The position numbers and the translations under genes were made by a program. A model generated the notes under the pieces. It saw only the letters and a program-made list of their open reading frames with translations. It searched no databases and was not told the origin of the DNA. 64,000 nucleotides of DNA from Leguminivora glycinivorella (lineage: Eukaryota; Arthropoda; Insecta; Lepidoptera; Tortricidae), in NCBI RefSeq assembly GCF_023078275.1, contig NC_062985.1, positions 4,340,001 to 4,404,000 of the forward strand. The letters are read 5' to 3'. Of the stretch, positions 25,483 to 37,170 are shown in pieces. Numbering within the stretch: position 1 is the first letter of the stretch; every line of letters starts with the position of its first letter.

Positions 25483-25640
25483 CGGCCAAGAGCGCGTGCC
25501 AAACGCTCAGTGTAGGGTTACTTTACATGTAGGGGGGTACCCTAATAAAACATTTTTTTCCATTTTTTATTTTTACTTTGTTCGGATGAGTCTAACGGAA
25601 GATTATGGGTCAAACACAAAAAACGGACAGACAGTCAAGA
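25483..25640 (+). repeat. internally deleted copy of the 'GGCCAAGAGCG' repeat
   Basis: It shares 'ggccaagagcg', 'gctcagtgtagggtt', 'actttacatgtaggggg', 'taccctaataaaac' and a short 'acggacagacag' run with the fuller copy at 34474-35014. About 250 bp present between 'agggtt' and 'actttacatg' in that copy are missing here. Non-coding; an open frame across it is incidental. Confidence 0.7.
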
Positions 25641-26214
25641 AAGAAATTTGGGAATATTGTATTAAATAGAAGACGATTTTACTCAGTTAACATTGAAATA
25701 ACTGCCGGTATCAACAAACTATGCTACACCATTCCCAATTACCATATACTCTATTATATATTATGTAGATTGCAATAACAAAAGCATTTAATTGCCTCTG
25801 AAGTGACTATATATTTTAAATTGAATAAACCCGAGTATTGTCCCAGTAATACAGTTTATTCTCATTAATATTCCTTCGTCCCGACGGGAAATTAGGAAAG
25901 AATAGGATTCCTCAGAAAGGCCGAATTCTTCTCTTGTCTGCTTTCCAAAAGATTTGGATAACTTACAAGTTTTTATAGGACCAAATCTTCGACGACTCGA
26001 TTATTACCTGCGAAAGAAATAAAAGATATTCAGTACCAATTCACACAAGCTTTATTACTTACTATAAATAATTTATGTGCATATATTAGATAACATATTT
26101 TAGCCTAAAAACATCAAGACATAATAAGTCATTAACAAGGTATATTTAGTATGCATTTTATAATGTTTATACACAATATACAAAGTCAGTAATATTGTTA
26201 TTTCGCTAAACGAA
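25641..26214. other. AT-rich non-coding sequence
   Basis: No gene, RNA or repeat recognised. Confidence 0.5.
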
Positions 26215-26561
26215 CAAAACAATGGGCATTAAATAAATGTCATATACAAAGAAAAAGTGACCAAGGCCTCCAGTGTTCCGAGCTGTTCTACCTCAGGGAT
26301 GGCAAAGGGCGCCACGAGCCTTCGGGAATGTATGGAAATTTGCCTTCGTGCACCGATGGCCGAGTGGTTCAGGCATTCGCCCGGTAAGCGGAGTACGCTG
26401 GTTCGATTCCAGCTCGGAACACTGGAGGCCTTGGTCACTTTTTCTTTGTATATGACATTTATTTAATGTTTATAACATAATAGTAGTGTTACTACTTAAA
26501 AAATACAAGTTAAAATATTTTTTATGAAAATAATTTAATTTGTTCAAAACAATGGGCATTA
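26215..26561 (+). mobile_element. tRNA-derived SINE-like hairpin with 17-bp target duplication
   Basis: A 17-bp exact direct repeat, CAAAACAATGGGCATTA, lies at 26215-26231 and 26545-26561. Between them are perfect inverted arms of at least 54 bp (26232-26285 and 26410-26463) around a loop. The loop ends in a tRNA-like head: 'ggccgagtggttcaggc' as box A and 'ggttcgattcc' as box B at 26400-26410. Arms contain 'cactggaggccttggtcac', shared with the relic at 14.5 kb. Perfect arms and an intact duplication imply a recent event. The near-identical frames on both strands come from the arms and are not genes. A functional tRNA is unlikely, because the segment lacks a paired acceptor stem. Confidence 0.75.
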
Positions 26562-29500
26562 CAAAAGGGCTTTTACACGTTGCGTGTGTTTTCATTTGAT
26601 TACCCCGAGTCTGACGAACAGTACGTCATCGCGAACAATAAGGTAAAAAACATGCAGTCTGCCTCAAATTTGCTCACGCACGATCTTTGTCTCGAGAAAA
26701 GTGGAATTTCAGTAAACATCCAGCGAGATATGCGCAACTCGCAATACAAACACCGGGTAACTCATGCGTCGCGTACTATGATACGATAAATCATTCCATT
26801 GCTTTTTTTTAAGGAATGATGGCACAGTTTATTAAAAAGTTGGTGTCTCCGCCGTAAAGACCGTATCACAGCCGAATTCCTTCGGCTATCGCGCTCCAAA
26901 ATTTAAATTTCGAAATGGAATTTAGTAGGTTTTTATCGCACTTTGCGAGGCAGCTTGAATACACACGACAATTTTACTCCTTACTGTCATGCTCAGCAAT
27001 AGTCATTATTGTAGCCAATTTAACGTGACCGACTCCAGGCGGGCTTTGTTCTTGATGAGCAGGAATCAATGAAGGGTCGTAGTCAACTGGACGGGGTATA
27101 TTTAAATACGCCTCAGCCGTTAGCGTTTCCGATAGCCGCGTGACGCACTTGCGCTGGAGGCGAATACTAAGTGAGTCAGCTAGCCGGGGTCAGCGCAAAC
27201 ACTAAACATTGTGGACCCCACGGCTGCTACGCTTCCAGTCACGAGTGAGAACATGCCTTATTCGATGTACATAGAATGTTTTGTAGGATAAAAATCATGC
27301 AATCTAGTCTTTAACGCTGCGTAATGTACAGCGAGTACAAATAAATTAATGATACTAATATGAAGTATCGCGGTAGACGAGTGCTTGTGATAATTTATCA
27401 TACTTTGCAGGTAACCTATTGCCAATACGACGCCTATGCCATATCATGTCGTTAATCTTGTACGAACATACGGATGTGTTTTGTTCGTGGTGAAAAATAT
27501 ACTAATTTATTTATCTGCTTTTTGTCATTTGTCGTATTAATGGTACGGATAAGTTATACAAGTAGGGGCTTAAATTACATCCAATTTGTGCCAATTATCG
27601 GGTTTTAATAAGCCGATAAATGGATGTAGCGACTCGACGTGGTTCAATTACTGACCGGCCAGCCTCCAAAACAAGTAAGTTAATGAAAATAAATAGACTT
27701 GAGGACATGCAAAGCCCAGATGGCGGTTTTGCATACATTCAAGTTTACTGTACCTACATGACAATTTTATGTTTATTTTAAGACTTGAAGCGAACGATGA
27801 AAACATTACGAGTTGTCAGCAGATGCCGGAGACGCGGCATTATGATTATTAAACTTGATTACCACCTCCGCGGACCCCGGGGAACAACCGCAATCTGTAT
27901 TAAATATATAGCTTTGAAGCAGATCGAAAGCTTCTTGTCAAAATGTGGTTTCGACCCAGGATATAAGTAAATAAGGCGTTTAGAGTACTCTCCAAAGATC
28001 GCAGGTATATTGGATGGCAGTTGGGAGTCAATATAATCACGAAACAGTTTAAGGCCTCTACGTTATAAAAAGCCATGAACGAATTCCGCCGGTTGATTAC
28101 TGGCAGGACATAAGTCCCGGGCAGTAAAATTAAAAACGCGTAAAGGCTGCGGTGGTCGCTTGCCGCCTTCAATTAGATTTCGCGAAAGGCGAACAATAAG
28201 AAATAAAATCTGATCTTTTACGAGCTTTGCGAGCACCGGTCAGCCGCTCGTAAACGGGGGAATGCAACGGGCCCGTGTAAACTTAAAAAAGCAACAACCC
28301 CGACTTCACCCGAAACCGACGAGACGAAATTTGATGGGCACTTTATGGTGCCAAAAGTAGGTCACGCGCGCAACTGTACCCCAGAGCATGAACCCTGTCG
28401 CGGACAAAGGGGAAACATACGCATAATAACCACACGCCTCACGCACAAACATTGTCAAACGGACGCATTGCCGAAACTGCCGATTCAGTCGAGATAACAG
28501 AAATGGGAGTTTGAATTCAGATCGGGAATGGTCTTTATTTCACCGGGTACGTGTACTTTGGATACGTCGTTCCAACGTACGTTCCGCACTCGCGTCCCTA
28601 CAGGAAACTCATTTCAGCGGGCTCAGCAAGACTGATTAGTTTTCTAGACGAGGATTAACGTGGGAAACTTCGTCCCCGAACGTGACGCACAGATTTTTTG
28701 GCTCATCGATTTATAAATGCGAACGAAACGTAGAATTGGTCGGTGGGACCGCGGAATGCAAAACGGAATCTTTGTTGCGGATTCCCAGACAGCGGTGGAG
28801 GTAAAAAGCGGTCGCCTCGACCGCCTTATAAATTATGAGCCCGAACCAGAGGTTATTAGACGTCGAAATGATCCGACAGCACTGGGCCCCGAAAGTGACA
28901 CTGTACCGTTACAAAACCTAGCGAAGAGCGAGGGGCGACATAACAAACGAAGGGCGTTAGGGTCGCCTATCCAGTTTGGACTCGTTTCTTTTGCGCATTC
29001 GAAATTCAAGTTCGCCGGTTAACCGACTCGCGTTCCGAATTAACAATACGATTGGGTGTTGGGTGATAATCGATTTAACGAGAGCAGTTTGTTAGCAGTG
29101 TTTATTAATTTATAGTGACGGAGGATACAATAACATTGTTATCTTTATGACATATTGAACTGTCCGAGACCGAGTAATAAGTCAACGACTTGAGTGAAAT
29201 GAAAGAATCCCTTGATATGGATTGTTATGCGGACGTCAACAGATTTCCAACATGAAATGACCACATGATAAAAAAGCAACGGTGAAATAAATGACCCAAA
29301 ATGGAAGCCACGAAACTTGTCGGCCAATAAGGGCTAAGTAGTACGTATAGTTACGCGTCCGCGCACACCAATATCAGCGCATTACGCGCATCCGGAGCTT
29401 TCGTCCGGCGCACGTCTTTGTCCGCCGGATGCCTTGCGGTCGCACGCAATTTCATAACCTCTGCACTCTCGCTGCCCATGCCGCCCTGGTGCCGTATGTA

Positions 29501-30660
29501 CGGATGCATTGCGAAGTAAATACCTACCTATAAACGTCTCTCAGTTTTCTGGTAGGTACATAAGCAATCAATCATACGAACCGCATCGTTTTATTGTGAG
29601 GTGTGAGGTCTGACTAATATGGTAGCCAAAACTCTCTTTACAATTTATGTCAGTGCACATTTAAAACAATTTTATTTTAGCGGTATTGTTTTCAATACTG
29701 TCGTCAAAATTAAAACAAGAACTTAAAGGCAATCTGATTAAATTAGTGAACAATGTATTACTAATAAGCGATTACGGCCCGCTAGACGATCAAACAAGCG
29801 AAAACAATGATCAAATTAGCAAGGTCGGCCATCCGACTGAATAATGCATCAATCATTTATGATGTTTTAATAACAGAAAACTCAAATTAGGTATCCAATG
29901 TCTGAGTAACAAGTTTCTCAGAATCTTTGTACATCTTTATTAAACGGTCTATTAAATTTAGGAAGCTATTAAAACAGTTTTTTGCTCACAGTGTGACCTT
30001 ATGTGTTAGGGTTAATTTGTATGTTTGACTGTTTGTCCCGACCTACCTCGATGTATTGCGTGGGAGCCGGCCTTCTATCTTATTTATGCATTCATAAATA
30101 GCCTTATCTCCTCCGTTTATAATCAATAAGCGACTATTTCAAGATCTGTCAACACTTATTTTATTGAAGTGCAAGTGCGTCTAAAAATAGCAACATTGCG
30201 TAACTTTTTATTTGAAAAGTGGGACGGCTGGAATCTTTGGCTTGTTTTGAATACTTTATCAACAAGCCACTTTTATGATAAACGACTTGTGTTGGTGAAC
30301 TTTCCGTTGCTATTCAATGCAGTCAGTCTACTTTCCACTGTCGTATCAATTTTAGTCGTAAAATTACAGGGATGGTGTTTTTGATCAATTTTAAGATATT
30401 CGGGCTCCTGAATATGCCAAATTGATTGCACTCGTGATGTGCATCAAGCTGCGCTTTGCACTTTAACGATGCATTAATCTGATCCAATTGAGAGCCAGTC
30501 TGGCACAAATTTCTCTGGACATGGCAAGGTCCTGTACTGATAATATTACAGTTTAACGTCTACTTAAGTCGAATATTTTAAACCTTTAAATAATGATTAA
30601 AGTTGATTTTTATAAAATTATTACTGCACATAGCACAAGACTACCAGGGACACATGATCA
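26562..30660. other. unique region without recognised genes
   Basis: About 4 kb with CpG-rich patches near 27.04-27.24, 28.2-29.05 and 29.35-29.5 kb. The 101-codon plus-strand frame 28717-29022 shows no domain or known motif. No transposon is recognised. The 'tatttaaata' near 27100 resembles a TATA box, but nothing supports a transcript. Confidence 0.45.
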
Positions 30661-30783
30661 CGAAGTGGTGGAAGGTATCAAATGAATCTATCAGCCACAA
30701 GGAAGCCGTCTATGTGTGGGAGCTTGAAACTAGTTTCTATGCTATCCAGTAAAACGCTCTCATTTTTTTTTTTTTTGTTGGTA

Positions 30784-31190
30784 TTTTTATAAGAACAGCA
30801 TGCACTTTCATCCAGAACAGTGACATTTGGTGCAGTGGAACTGCTGATGATGGCCAGAACCAAACTCCTCAAATCTGAACGGCACGCTTATAGTGACTTT
30901 GCCATTTTTATAAGAACAGCATGCACTTTCGTCCAGAACAGTGACATTTGGTGCAGTGGAATTTCTGATGATGGTCAGAACCGAACTCCTCAAATCTGAA
31001 CGGCACGCTTATAGTGACTGTGGTATTTTTATAAGAACAGCATGCACTTTCGTCCAGAACAGTGACATTTGGTGCAGTGGAACTGCTGATGATGGCCAGA
31101 ACCAAACTCCTCAAACCTGAACGTGCCACACTCATAGTGACTTTGGTATTTTTGTAAGAAAAGCATGCATTTAAGTTCAGAACAGTGACA
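30784..31190. repeat. 121-bp tandem repeat, three full units plus a partial one
   Basis: Units begin with TTTTTATAAGAACAGCATGC at 30784, 30905 and 31026, with a diverged fourth start at 31149. Each contains 'acatttggtgcagtgg', 'ctgatgatgg' and 'aactcctcaaa'. A further partial 'aactcctcaaaccttaacg' lies at about 31289. The 121-bp period is not a multiple of three, so minus-strand frames shift from unit to unit and the array is not a repeated protein. It resembles a satellite-like family I have seen in moths. Confidence 0.85.
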
Positions 31191-31487
31191 TTTATTTAGT
31201 TATGTTTGTTAAGCATAAGTTTTGAAGTCAAAGTTTGTCAAGCTTCGATTTCTTATAATATAATAGGATTCATGAGGAATTGAGGAAACTCCTCAAACCT
31301 TAACGTTATACGTATATTCATTTGTGTTGCCATCTAATAATTAAAGCATTAAAAGCAGTTTAAAAAAATACTTACACATTTCTACATAATCCAACATTCG
31401 CAAGTAGCTTTCACCAGAACCCGAAAGGCGACGGTTTTTTTTTCTTAAAAATTATTTCCTTTTGTACTATTACTGGCAACTCTGGCA

Positions 31488-32174
31488 GAATTATTCCACT
31501 TACGTCACCTGCCAATTAGGTCAGAAAAAAATTTGTTCCATCTAGGTCATCTCTGACCTAATTGGATTCCAATGTGGATAAACAAAAAACTGACCTACCT
31601 GGAAACCAGTGTTGACAGCATGCTAACCTAACTGGACTCCAGTTATGACAGCAGGCTGACTTGACTGCACTCCAATAATGACAGCATGTTAACCTGACTC
31701 TACAGTTGGACTCTGTTATATCTACAAATACAGTTTCGACCATTCCGTCCACCGGAATCACTTAGACTGGTCCACCAGCTTATCCTGGTAAAGTCAGGAA
31801 TTCATCCGATTCCTAATATATATACATACATAACGTATATACATAGAAAACATCCATGACTCAGGAACAAATATCCGTGTTCATCACACAAATAAATGCC
31901 CTTACCGGGATTCGAACCCGGGACCATCGGCAATGTGATTCTCTAACAGAACTGCAATCAGACGTAGCTGGAATAAGAAATATCTGTCCTAACTGGAAAC
32001 TGACATAAGTGGAATAAAAATTTCTGTCCTAATTGGACCTGACGAAAATGGCATTAAAATATTCCACTTACGTCAGCGGTTTTGATTTTCTGACCTATAT
32101 GGAATTTCTAAAATTTTGATGTATGAAAAAATAAAATCTGACCTAATTGGCAGGTGACGTAAGTGGAATAATTC
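31488..32174. mobile_element. MITE with 8-bp target duplication (hAT-like), interrupted by a SINE
   Basis: The 687-bp element has inverted ends beginning GAATTATTCCACTTACGTCA and is flanked by the exact 8-bp duplication CTCTGGCA (31480-31487 and 32175-32182). Eight-base duplications fit the hAT superfamily (P elements also make 8 bp). The interior holds about ten degenerate copies of 'GACCTAATTGGA' in both orientations, such as near 31553, 32025 and 32138. No transposase frame exists. A retroposon lies within it at 31816-31930. Confidence 0.8.
31816..31930 (-). mobile_element. tRNA-derived SINE fragment nested in MITE
   Basis: On the minus strand this reads 'cccgggttcgaatcccgg' (box B), then 'taagggcatttatttgtgtg', 'atatttgttcctgagtcatg' and an AT-rich tail. 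It matches the fuller copy at 51771-52030. The box A half is missing, so it is 5' truncated. It must be younger than the MITE that hosts it. Confidence 0.8.
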
Positions 32175-32182
32175 CTCTGGCA

Positions 32183-34150
32183 AGCGTTGACATCCCGTCT
32201 GATGGTATAGTCAACGTCAAAAGACACTTAACAGATATCTGACTGTCGCTAGTCGGGAAAGAGTGAGGAATTTTGACAGTACGTGTTATAGTTGAAAAGC
32301 AACACCGGAAGAATAAGTTTATGACGAAGAAACACAAGGTATAAGTGAAGCAGATGTGAGTCTTGATGCTTTGTTTCCTTATAAACGCTTTCCCGAAGAG
32401 CTTTTGTGAATCTTGCTTCACGCATCACGACCCAGTCATTAAATTGGCAATCCTTTGTGCGGCGACCGTGTCTGTAATATCTGTTAATATGACTGCACCC
32501 AATACGTAAAAGCATCAAAAGATGTCAAAACATGAAAATAACGCTTTGTTCGGAAAATGAATGTGATTGGTTCCTTTTATTCGAAGTAAATGGACAACTG
32601 GGGGGCGCACGCATTGCGTGCAGTCGGCGTAATCTATCATATCAATATGTAGTACGTACACTCCTACACTGTTAGTTGCACTTGTATTGTCTTGACTCTT
32701 GTCTTTTACACCTACATTTATAAAAATATATTTCTGAATTCAGTTCAGTTTAAGCCTTATTTTCTTTTGTAAGAATATAGGAATTACACCACCGATTTAG
32801 ACACTTTTGGTTACCCTGCAGTGCGTCCGGCCAAGTTAGTCGGTAATAAATAATAATTATTATTTTATTTTCACGTTTTATGTACTGATATAATTCATAA
32901 TTATATTTTTAGATTTATTAAACTTCAATAGCAATATTAAAACTACTCTAAGTAAATTATTCTTTAAATAAAATTAATTGTAAGTCTAACTAAGCATACC
33001 AAGAGTATCATACCTCAGACTACTTATGTTTTTTGAGATCATCGTAATTATTAAGTATGACTGAGTGTACTTTAAAACTAGACTTTGATTTAAATGGAAT
33101 GTGCACCTATACATTAGCAACGGCCTCCAACACTAAATAACGCCTGATAGGTTAATTGCTGTGAACAGATTAGCTTTTGGCAGTTTTTTCCGGACACTAA
33201 AAACATAGCTTTGTTTATGATCCATAATTACAATTCGGAGAGGCAATCACCGAACCCGTCATTATATTGTACAAATAACTACTTATACATTCACAGTGAA
33301 ACGAGTTAATATGATACCATTACGGACCTGAGAATAAGTATAAAAAATAGATTCATACATACTTAAATACTTAAGCAAGCTCTACGCGTTGATACTATAG
33401 TAGTCGCCGACCCAATCGGCTTATTTATTTATGGCCAAATTGGTGTCCTAAAAAAAGGGACGGCTTCATTTTATCGCTATATTTCATCGACGCCGTTTAA
33501 ATAAAAATAAACCGGAGTTGGTCTAACGGAAAATATAGATTAATATCAAGATTTTTTGCATACTGCAGCCCGTTTATGATTTGTGGTCATTAGGAACCTA
33601 CATCAAACGGTTCGCGTGTGACCCGTAAGCCGCGATGCAAAGGAAAAAGGCTTTATTTGTTCGAAGATCAAAGGTGTTTAGAACCTTATTCGCTTGGGAG
33701 TACTGCAATGTTGCACCGCTGACGCGAGGGCAAAAAACGTCTCAAATAACAACAGTTACGGATTACGGATGATATGAGCAAAATATTATAATAAGATAAT
33801 CATACATCTGCTCTAAGCGAGCGATTCTTTTTTTTGTCTGTCTGGAGACTTATCCCGCCCCGTTTAACTAGTTCAAGGCTGTGAATAGCGTGAATGGGTC
33901 TTTATATTTGTTTGTGATAGGTCGTCAGGTCGCGACGCCCTTCGCGAGACCGATCAGCAGGGCGTACGGATTACCAATTATTACCCAGTACGTTTCTATT
34001 AATAAAGTTCAAGATCAGTAGAAGGATTACCGAAAATAACAAGAACTTTAGCTTTTTTTAATTAGAAGGATTAAAAGGGTTAAACCATTACAATTTACCT
34101 ACGTTTTGTAAATTAAGCTGCATATCCCAAAACGCGATGTGATCAGACAC
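32183..34150. other. AT-rich non-coding sequence
   Basis: No gene recognised. Minus-strand frames at 32143-32518 start inside or next to the MITE and have no homology I can see. Nothing else structured is apparent. Confidence 0.5.
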
Positions 34151-34410
34151 ATTATTTAAAAAAAAAGTAAAAAATCAGACTTTTTTTGGTATTTGCCGTT
34201 TTATTAAAAAACTATGCATTTTTGGTCAAAAGTTGCTTTGTAATGTTGAAAGCGCATTAAATTCCAAACAGTTTGACATCTTTTTTATCAATGTCCGTCA
34301 AATATTTTTTGAGATATGAAGCGTCAAAAAAAGAACATTTTTCCCCTTTCTATGAAAATATTCCTTTTGCTAATATTTTGAGACAGATATCAGCAAAACA
34401 ACTCAGGCTA
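34151..34410 (+). repeat. left arm of long inverted repeat
   Basis: Contains 'tttttggtcaaaagttgc', 'tttgtaatgttgaaagcgc', 'tcaatgtccgtcaaata' and 'gagatatgaagcgtc'. The same blocks occur in inverse orientation at 36910-37170, with point differences and a diverged patch near the inner edge. It is either one end of a large foldback element or one of two opposite insertions of the same family. Confidence 0.75.
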
Positions 34411-34473
34411 TTACATAAAATGTAGAAAATTTCACTAGCTTTCATTTAAGACCAAAAGTGTGCCAGTTATTTA

Positions 34474-35014
34474 AAAACCGGCCAAGAGCGTGTCGGGCCA
34501 CGCTCAGTGTAGGGTTCCGTAGTTTTCCGTATTTTTCTCAAAAACTACTGAACCTATCATGTTCAAAACAATTTTCCTAGAAAGTCTTTATAAAGTTATT
34601 TTTTTCATATTTTTTAAACATATGGTTCAAAAGTTAGAGGGGGGGGACGCACTTTTTTTCCTTTAGGAGCGATTATTTCCGAAAATATGAATATTATCAA
34701 AAAACCCTTATTCATTTTTAAATACCTATCCAACAATATATCACACGTTGGGGTTGAAATGAAAATAAATATCAGCCCCCACTTTACATGTAGGGGGTAC
34801 CCTAATAAAACATTTTTTTCCATTTTTTATTTTTGCACTTTGTTGGCGTTATTGATATACATATTGGTACCAAATTTCAGCTTTCTAGTGCTAACGGTTA
34901 CTGAGCTGAGATTATCCGCGGACGGACGGACGGACGGACGGACGGACGGACAGACAGACAGACAGACATGGCGAAACTATAAGGGTTCCTAGTTGACTAC
35001 GGAACCCTAAAAAA
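34474..35014 (+). mobile_element. lepidopteran non-autonomous repeat with GGACGGAC/AGAC microsatellite
   Basis: It begins 'aaccggccaagagcg' and ends 'ctacggaaccctaaaaaa'. The inner end motif AGGGTTCCGTAG (34511-34522) is the exact complement of CTACGGAACCCT (34997-35008), giving terminal inverted repeats. A (GGAC)n(AGAC)n tract at 34919-34968 precedes 'atggcgaaactataagggtt', the layout I recognise for a very common repeat of moths and butterflies. The deleted copy at 25483-25640 confirms dispersal. Frames through it are incidental. Confidence 0.75.
34919..34968. repeat. (GGAC)n-(AGAC)n microsatellite
   Basis: Tetranucleotide run near the 3' end of the repeat element, switching from GGAC to AGAC units. 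A similar CAGA run sits in the element at 56134-56398. Confidence 0.9.
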
Positions 35015-35409
35015 TAGGATTATATCGTAAGTCTAGTATAACTGGATCAGAAATAATCGGTGGATGGTAATGGCATAGTTTACATATATTTACAGGAGGT
35101 GTAGCGGAGAATAAATTATTATTATTTGGGGGCTGTTCAAGTATTACTCAGACACATATTTGCGTATATCAAATCAACATTTATTTAGTAAGTTAAATTT
35201 ACGGTCAAAAAGACCTCAGGATCGCCGCTTGGCGGAAAAAAATATTTACGAGTAGAAAACCCTCATTAATTGAATCAGATTGTTCCGAAATTGTTCTTGT
35301 ACGGACTGGTTTTTAAAGCATATCACTGAGGGTCAATAACATCGAATTCGATGCAATCTCACGAGCGTTGTCGTGGACGTGCCCGAATCATAGTATTCTC
35401 CGTTTAACG
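35015..35409. other. non-coding sequence inside transposon cluster
   Basis: No recognisable feature; it may include degraded 3' sequence of the adjacent reverse-transcriptase relic. Confidence 0.4.
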
Positions 35410-36140
35410 AAATATCAGTACATAGTATGTGTTGTATTGCACGCGCAGGTCTCTCACCGCCGCGCAGGTGTAGTCGGACCATAACTCGACAGTATACAAT
35501 ACACGCTTGTACAAAAACTGAGGAACAGCTGTCTTTTTACGCTGTCACTAGTTCACTACATTTGGCGAATCTTCTAGCCAACATGTTTGCCCTTACTGCG
35601 GTGGCTCGCCTCTGCCTTTCTATGTCTTCCTGGTCTTTTAAACTGGACAAGATGTGACCAAGATATTTGACTTCGTGGACTCTCCGCAATTTAACTCCAT
35701 CAAGCAAAAGAGGTGGTACATGTGTGGGCATATTGTGCTGCCTCCATGAGCATAAATTCAGACTTGTCCGGATTGTATGGCGTATCTCTCGCATTCTGCA
35801 AGTATCTTACGCATAGCTCCCACAGATGGTGCTAGTAGGACCATATCGTCTGCATATGCGATGTGATTTATCATTTGCCCATTGATGGAGCAGCCAACCT
35901 CGGTACTGGTCAAAGCCTGCGACAGCCCATCCATGTACACGCTGAAGAGAGCCGGAGACATACTGCCTCCTTGTCTCACGCCACAGTTTAGCCCGCTGGC
36001 TGTGGACAGAGTTGACTTCCATCTTACTACGTTCTTCTGCTGGGAATACCACTTCTCCAGTATCTTAATAATTGGCGTGGGCGCTTTCCGTTCCCCTAGT
36101 TTATTCCACAGCAATTGGTGGTCAAATACAACTCAAGTGG
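35410..36140 (-). pseudogene. LINE (non-LTR) reverse transcriptase fragment
   Basis: Reading leftward from about 36137, the frame gives FDHQLLWNKLG, then GVRQGGSMSPALFSVYMDGL, the conserved RT block before the active site, and AYADDMVLLAPS with the catalytic YADD. The frame breaks near 35760; KSEFMLMEAAQ is in one frame and VKYLGHILSS with DIERQRRATAVRANMLARRF in another. A third shift gives YTVELWSDYTCAAVRDLRVQ near 35450. Upstream of FDHQ an in-frame stop interrupts the usual KAFD region, so the N-terminal RT motifs and the endonuclease are missing. This is a dead non-LTR retrotransposon copy; the clade is uncertain. Confidence 0.85.
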
Positions 36141-36314
36141 ACTTTCTATCACTACAGTTGTGCCATCAAGATGCAGAACCAGGACCCTCAAAAAGGAAAA
36201 TGTAAAAGGAAAATGTAGTGTGAGTGTGGCCTGTCACACTACAATGTAACTAATTCTGTTTTATTTTTCTCACAGATGTCATATATACCATAGATCAAGC
36301 AAACGTATCTACTT

Positions 36315-36561
36315 AGCGTGTCAAATGAACTCAGTGAAATCCACTGAGTTGTCCGTCTTTACTCGCAGCTTGCAGCTTTCGGGCGTCAATTTTTGTAAGT
36401 TGAAGTCAACCAAAACATAAAAAATGCCTCGTTACGTGATATTCAATTGCAACAACACAAAAATTATGAACAATCAAGAGCGTGAGACATATTTAAAATT
36501 ACAGGCAAGAATCAACTTCAGTACAAAATTTGACACGCTCGGCCCCTATACAAATATATGA
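36315..36561 (+). pseudogene. possible THAP-domain start in a small inverted-repeat element
   Basis: AGCGTGTCAAAT at 36315-36326 is the exact complement of ATTTGACACGCT at 36528-36539, and a perfect 9-bp hairpin (AACTCAGTG/CACTGAGTT) follows the left arm. Between them an ATG at 36424 opens a 45-codon frame starting MPRYVIFNCNN. That resembles the first residues of THAP zinc fingers (usually MPxC...C), but the first cysteine is Tyr and no FPK, W or CxxH follows. It could be a relic of a P-like/THAP transposon or coincidence. Confidence 0.3.
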
Positions 36562-36909
36562 ATTTGTTTATTCTATCTAAATTAAGTTCTGTGATTTTTC
36601 TAGTTTACTAAACTTCAAAATTTTACTGTATTTTATTTCTTCATTAGTAATAGTCAAATCGATGCAAAGTTAGCTTAGACAATTTTTAGATATCAAAGAA
36701 ATTAAGATCGAATAGATAGCACTTTCAACCTAAAACTTTTAGCGTAAACTATTTTACCTTAACCAATCTACCAGACTCTTGGCTTCTCTATTTATAGATT
36801 TTTTTTTTGTTTACCAAAGTAACCATTCGTCTTACTGACCTTTATTTGCACTAAAACTAAAGCAAAATAAATTTTATACAATGTTATATTGCAATATATA
36901 TCATATCAT

Positions 36910-37170
36910 GAAGTATTTTGCAGATATTTGTCCAAAAATATTGGCAAAACGCTACATTTTATACTTATAAATGCGTCAAAAATTAACCTTTTTTGACGCT
37001 TCATATCTCGAAAACTATTTGACGGACATTGATAAAAAAGGTGTCAAACTGTTTAAAATTTAATGCGCTTTCAACATTACAAAGCAACTTTTGACCAAAA
37101 ACGCATAGTTTTTTAATAAAAAATAAAAACCAAAAAAAGTCCGATTTTTTTACTTTTTTTTTTTAAATTA
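36910..37170 (-). repeat. right arm of long inverted repeat
   Basis: Reverse-complement partner of 34151-34410: 'gacgcttcatatctcg', 'tttgacggacattgata', 'gcgctttcaacattac' and 'gcaacttttgaccaaaaa' in order. The arms are about 2.5 kb apart and enclose the repeat, the RT relic and the THAP-like fragment. Confidence 0.75.

Noticed and set aside
26257..26466. Open frames of 69 codons on both strands with identical ends
   Set aside because: The matching termini come from perfect inverted arms of a retroposon hairpin; no codon-usage or domain evidence.
28717..29022. 101-codon plus frame
   Set aside because: No recognisable motif and no splice or promoter context.
30678..31135. Repeated minus-strand frames with similar peptides
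   Set aside because: They are produced by a 121-bp tandem repeat whose period is not a multiple of three, so the frame is not maintained.
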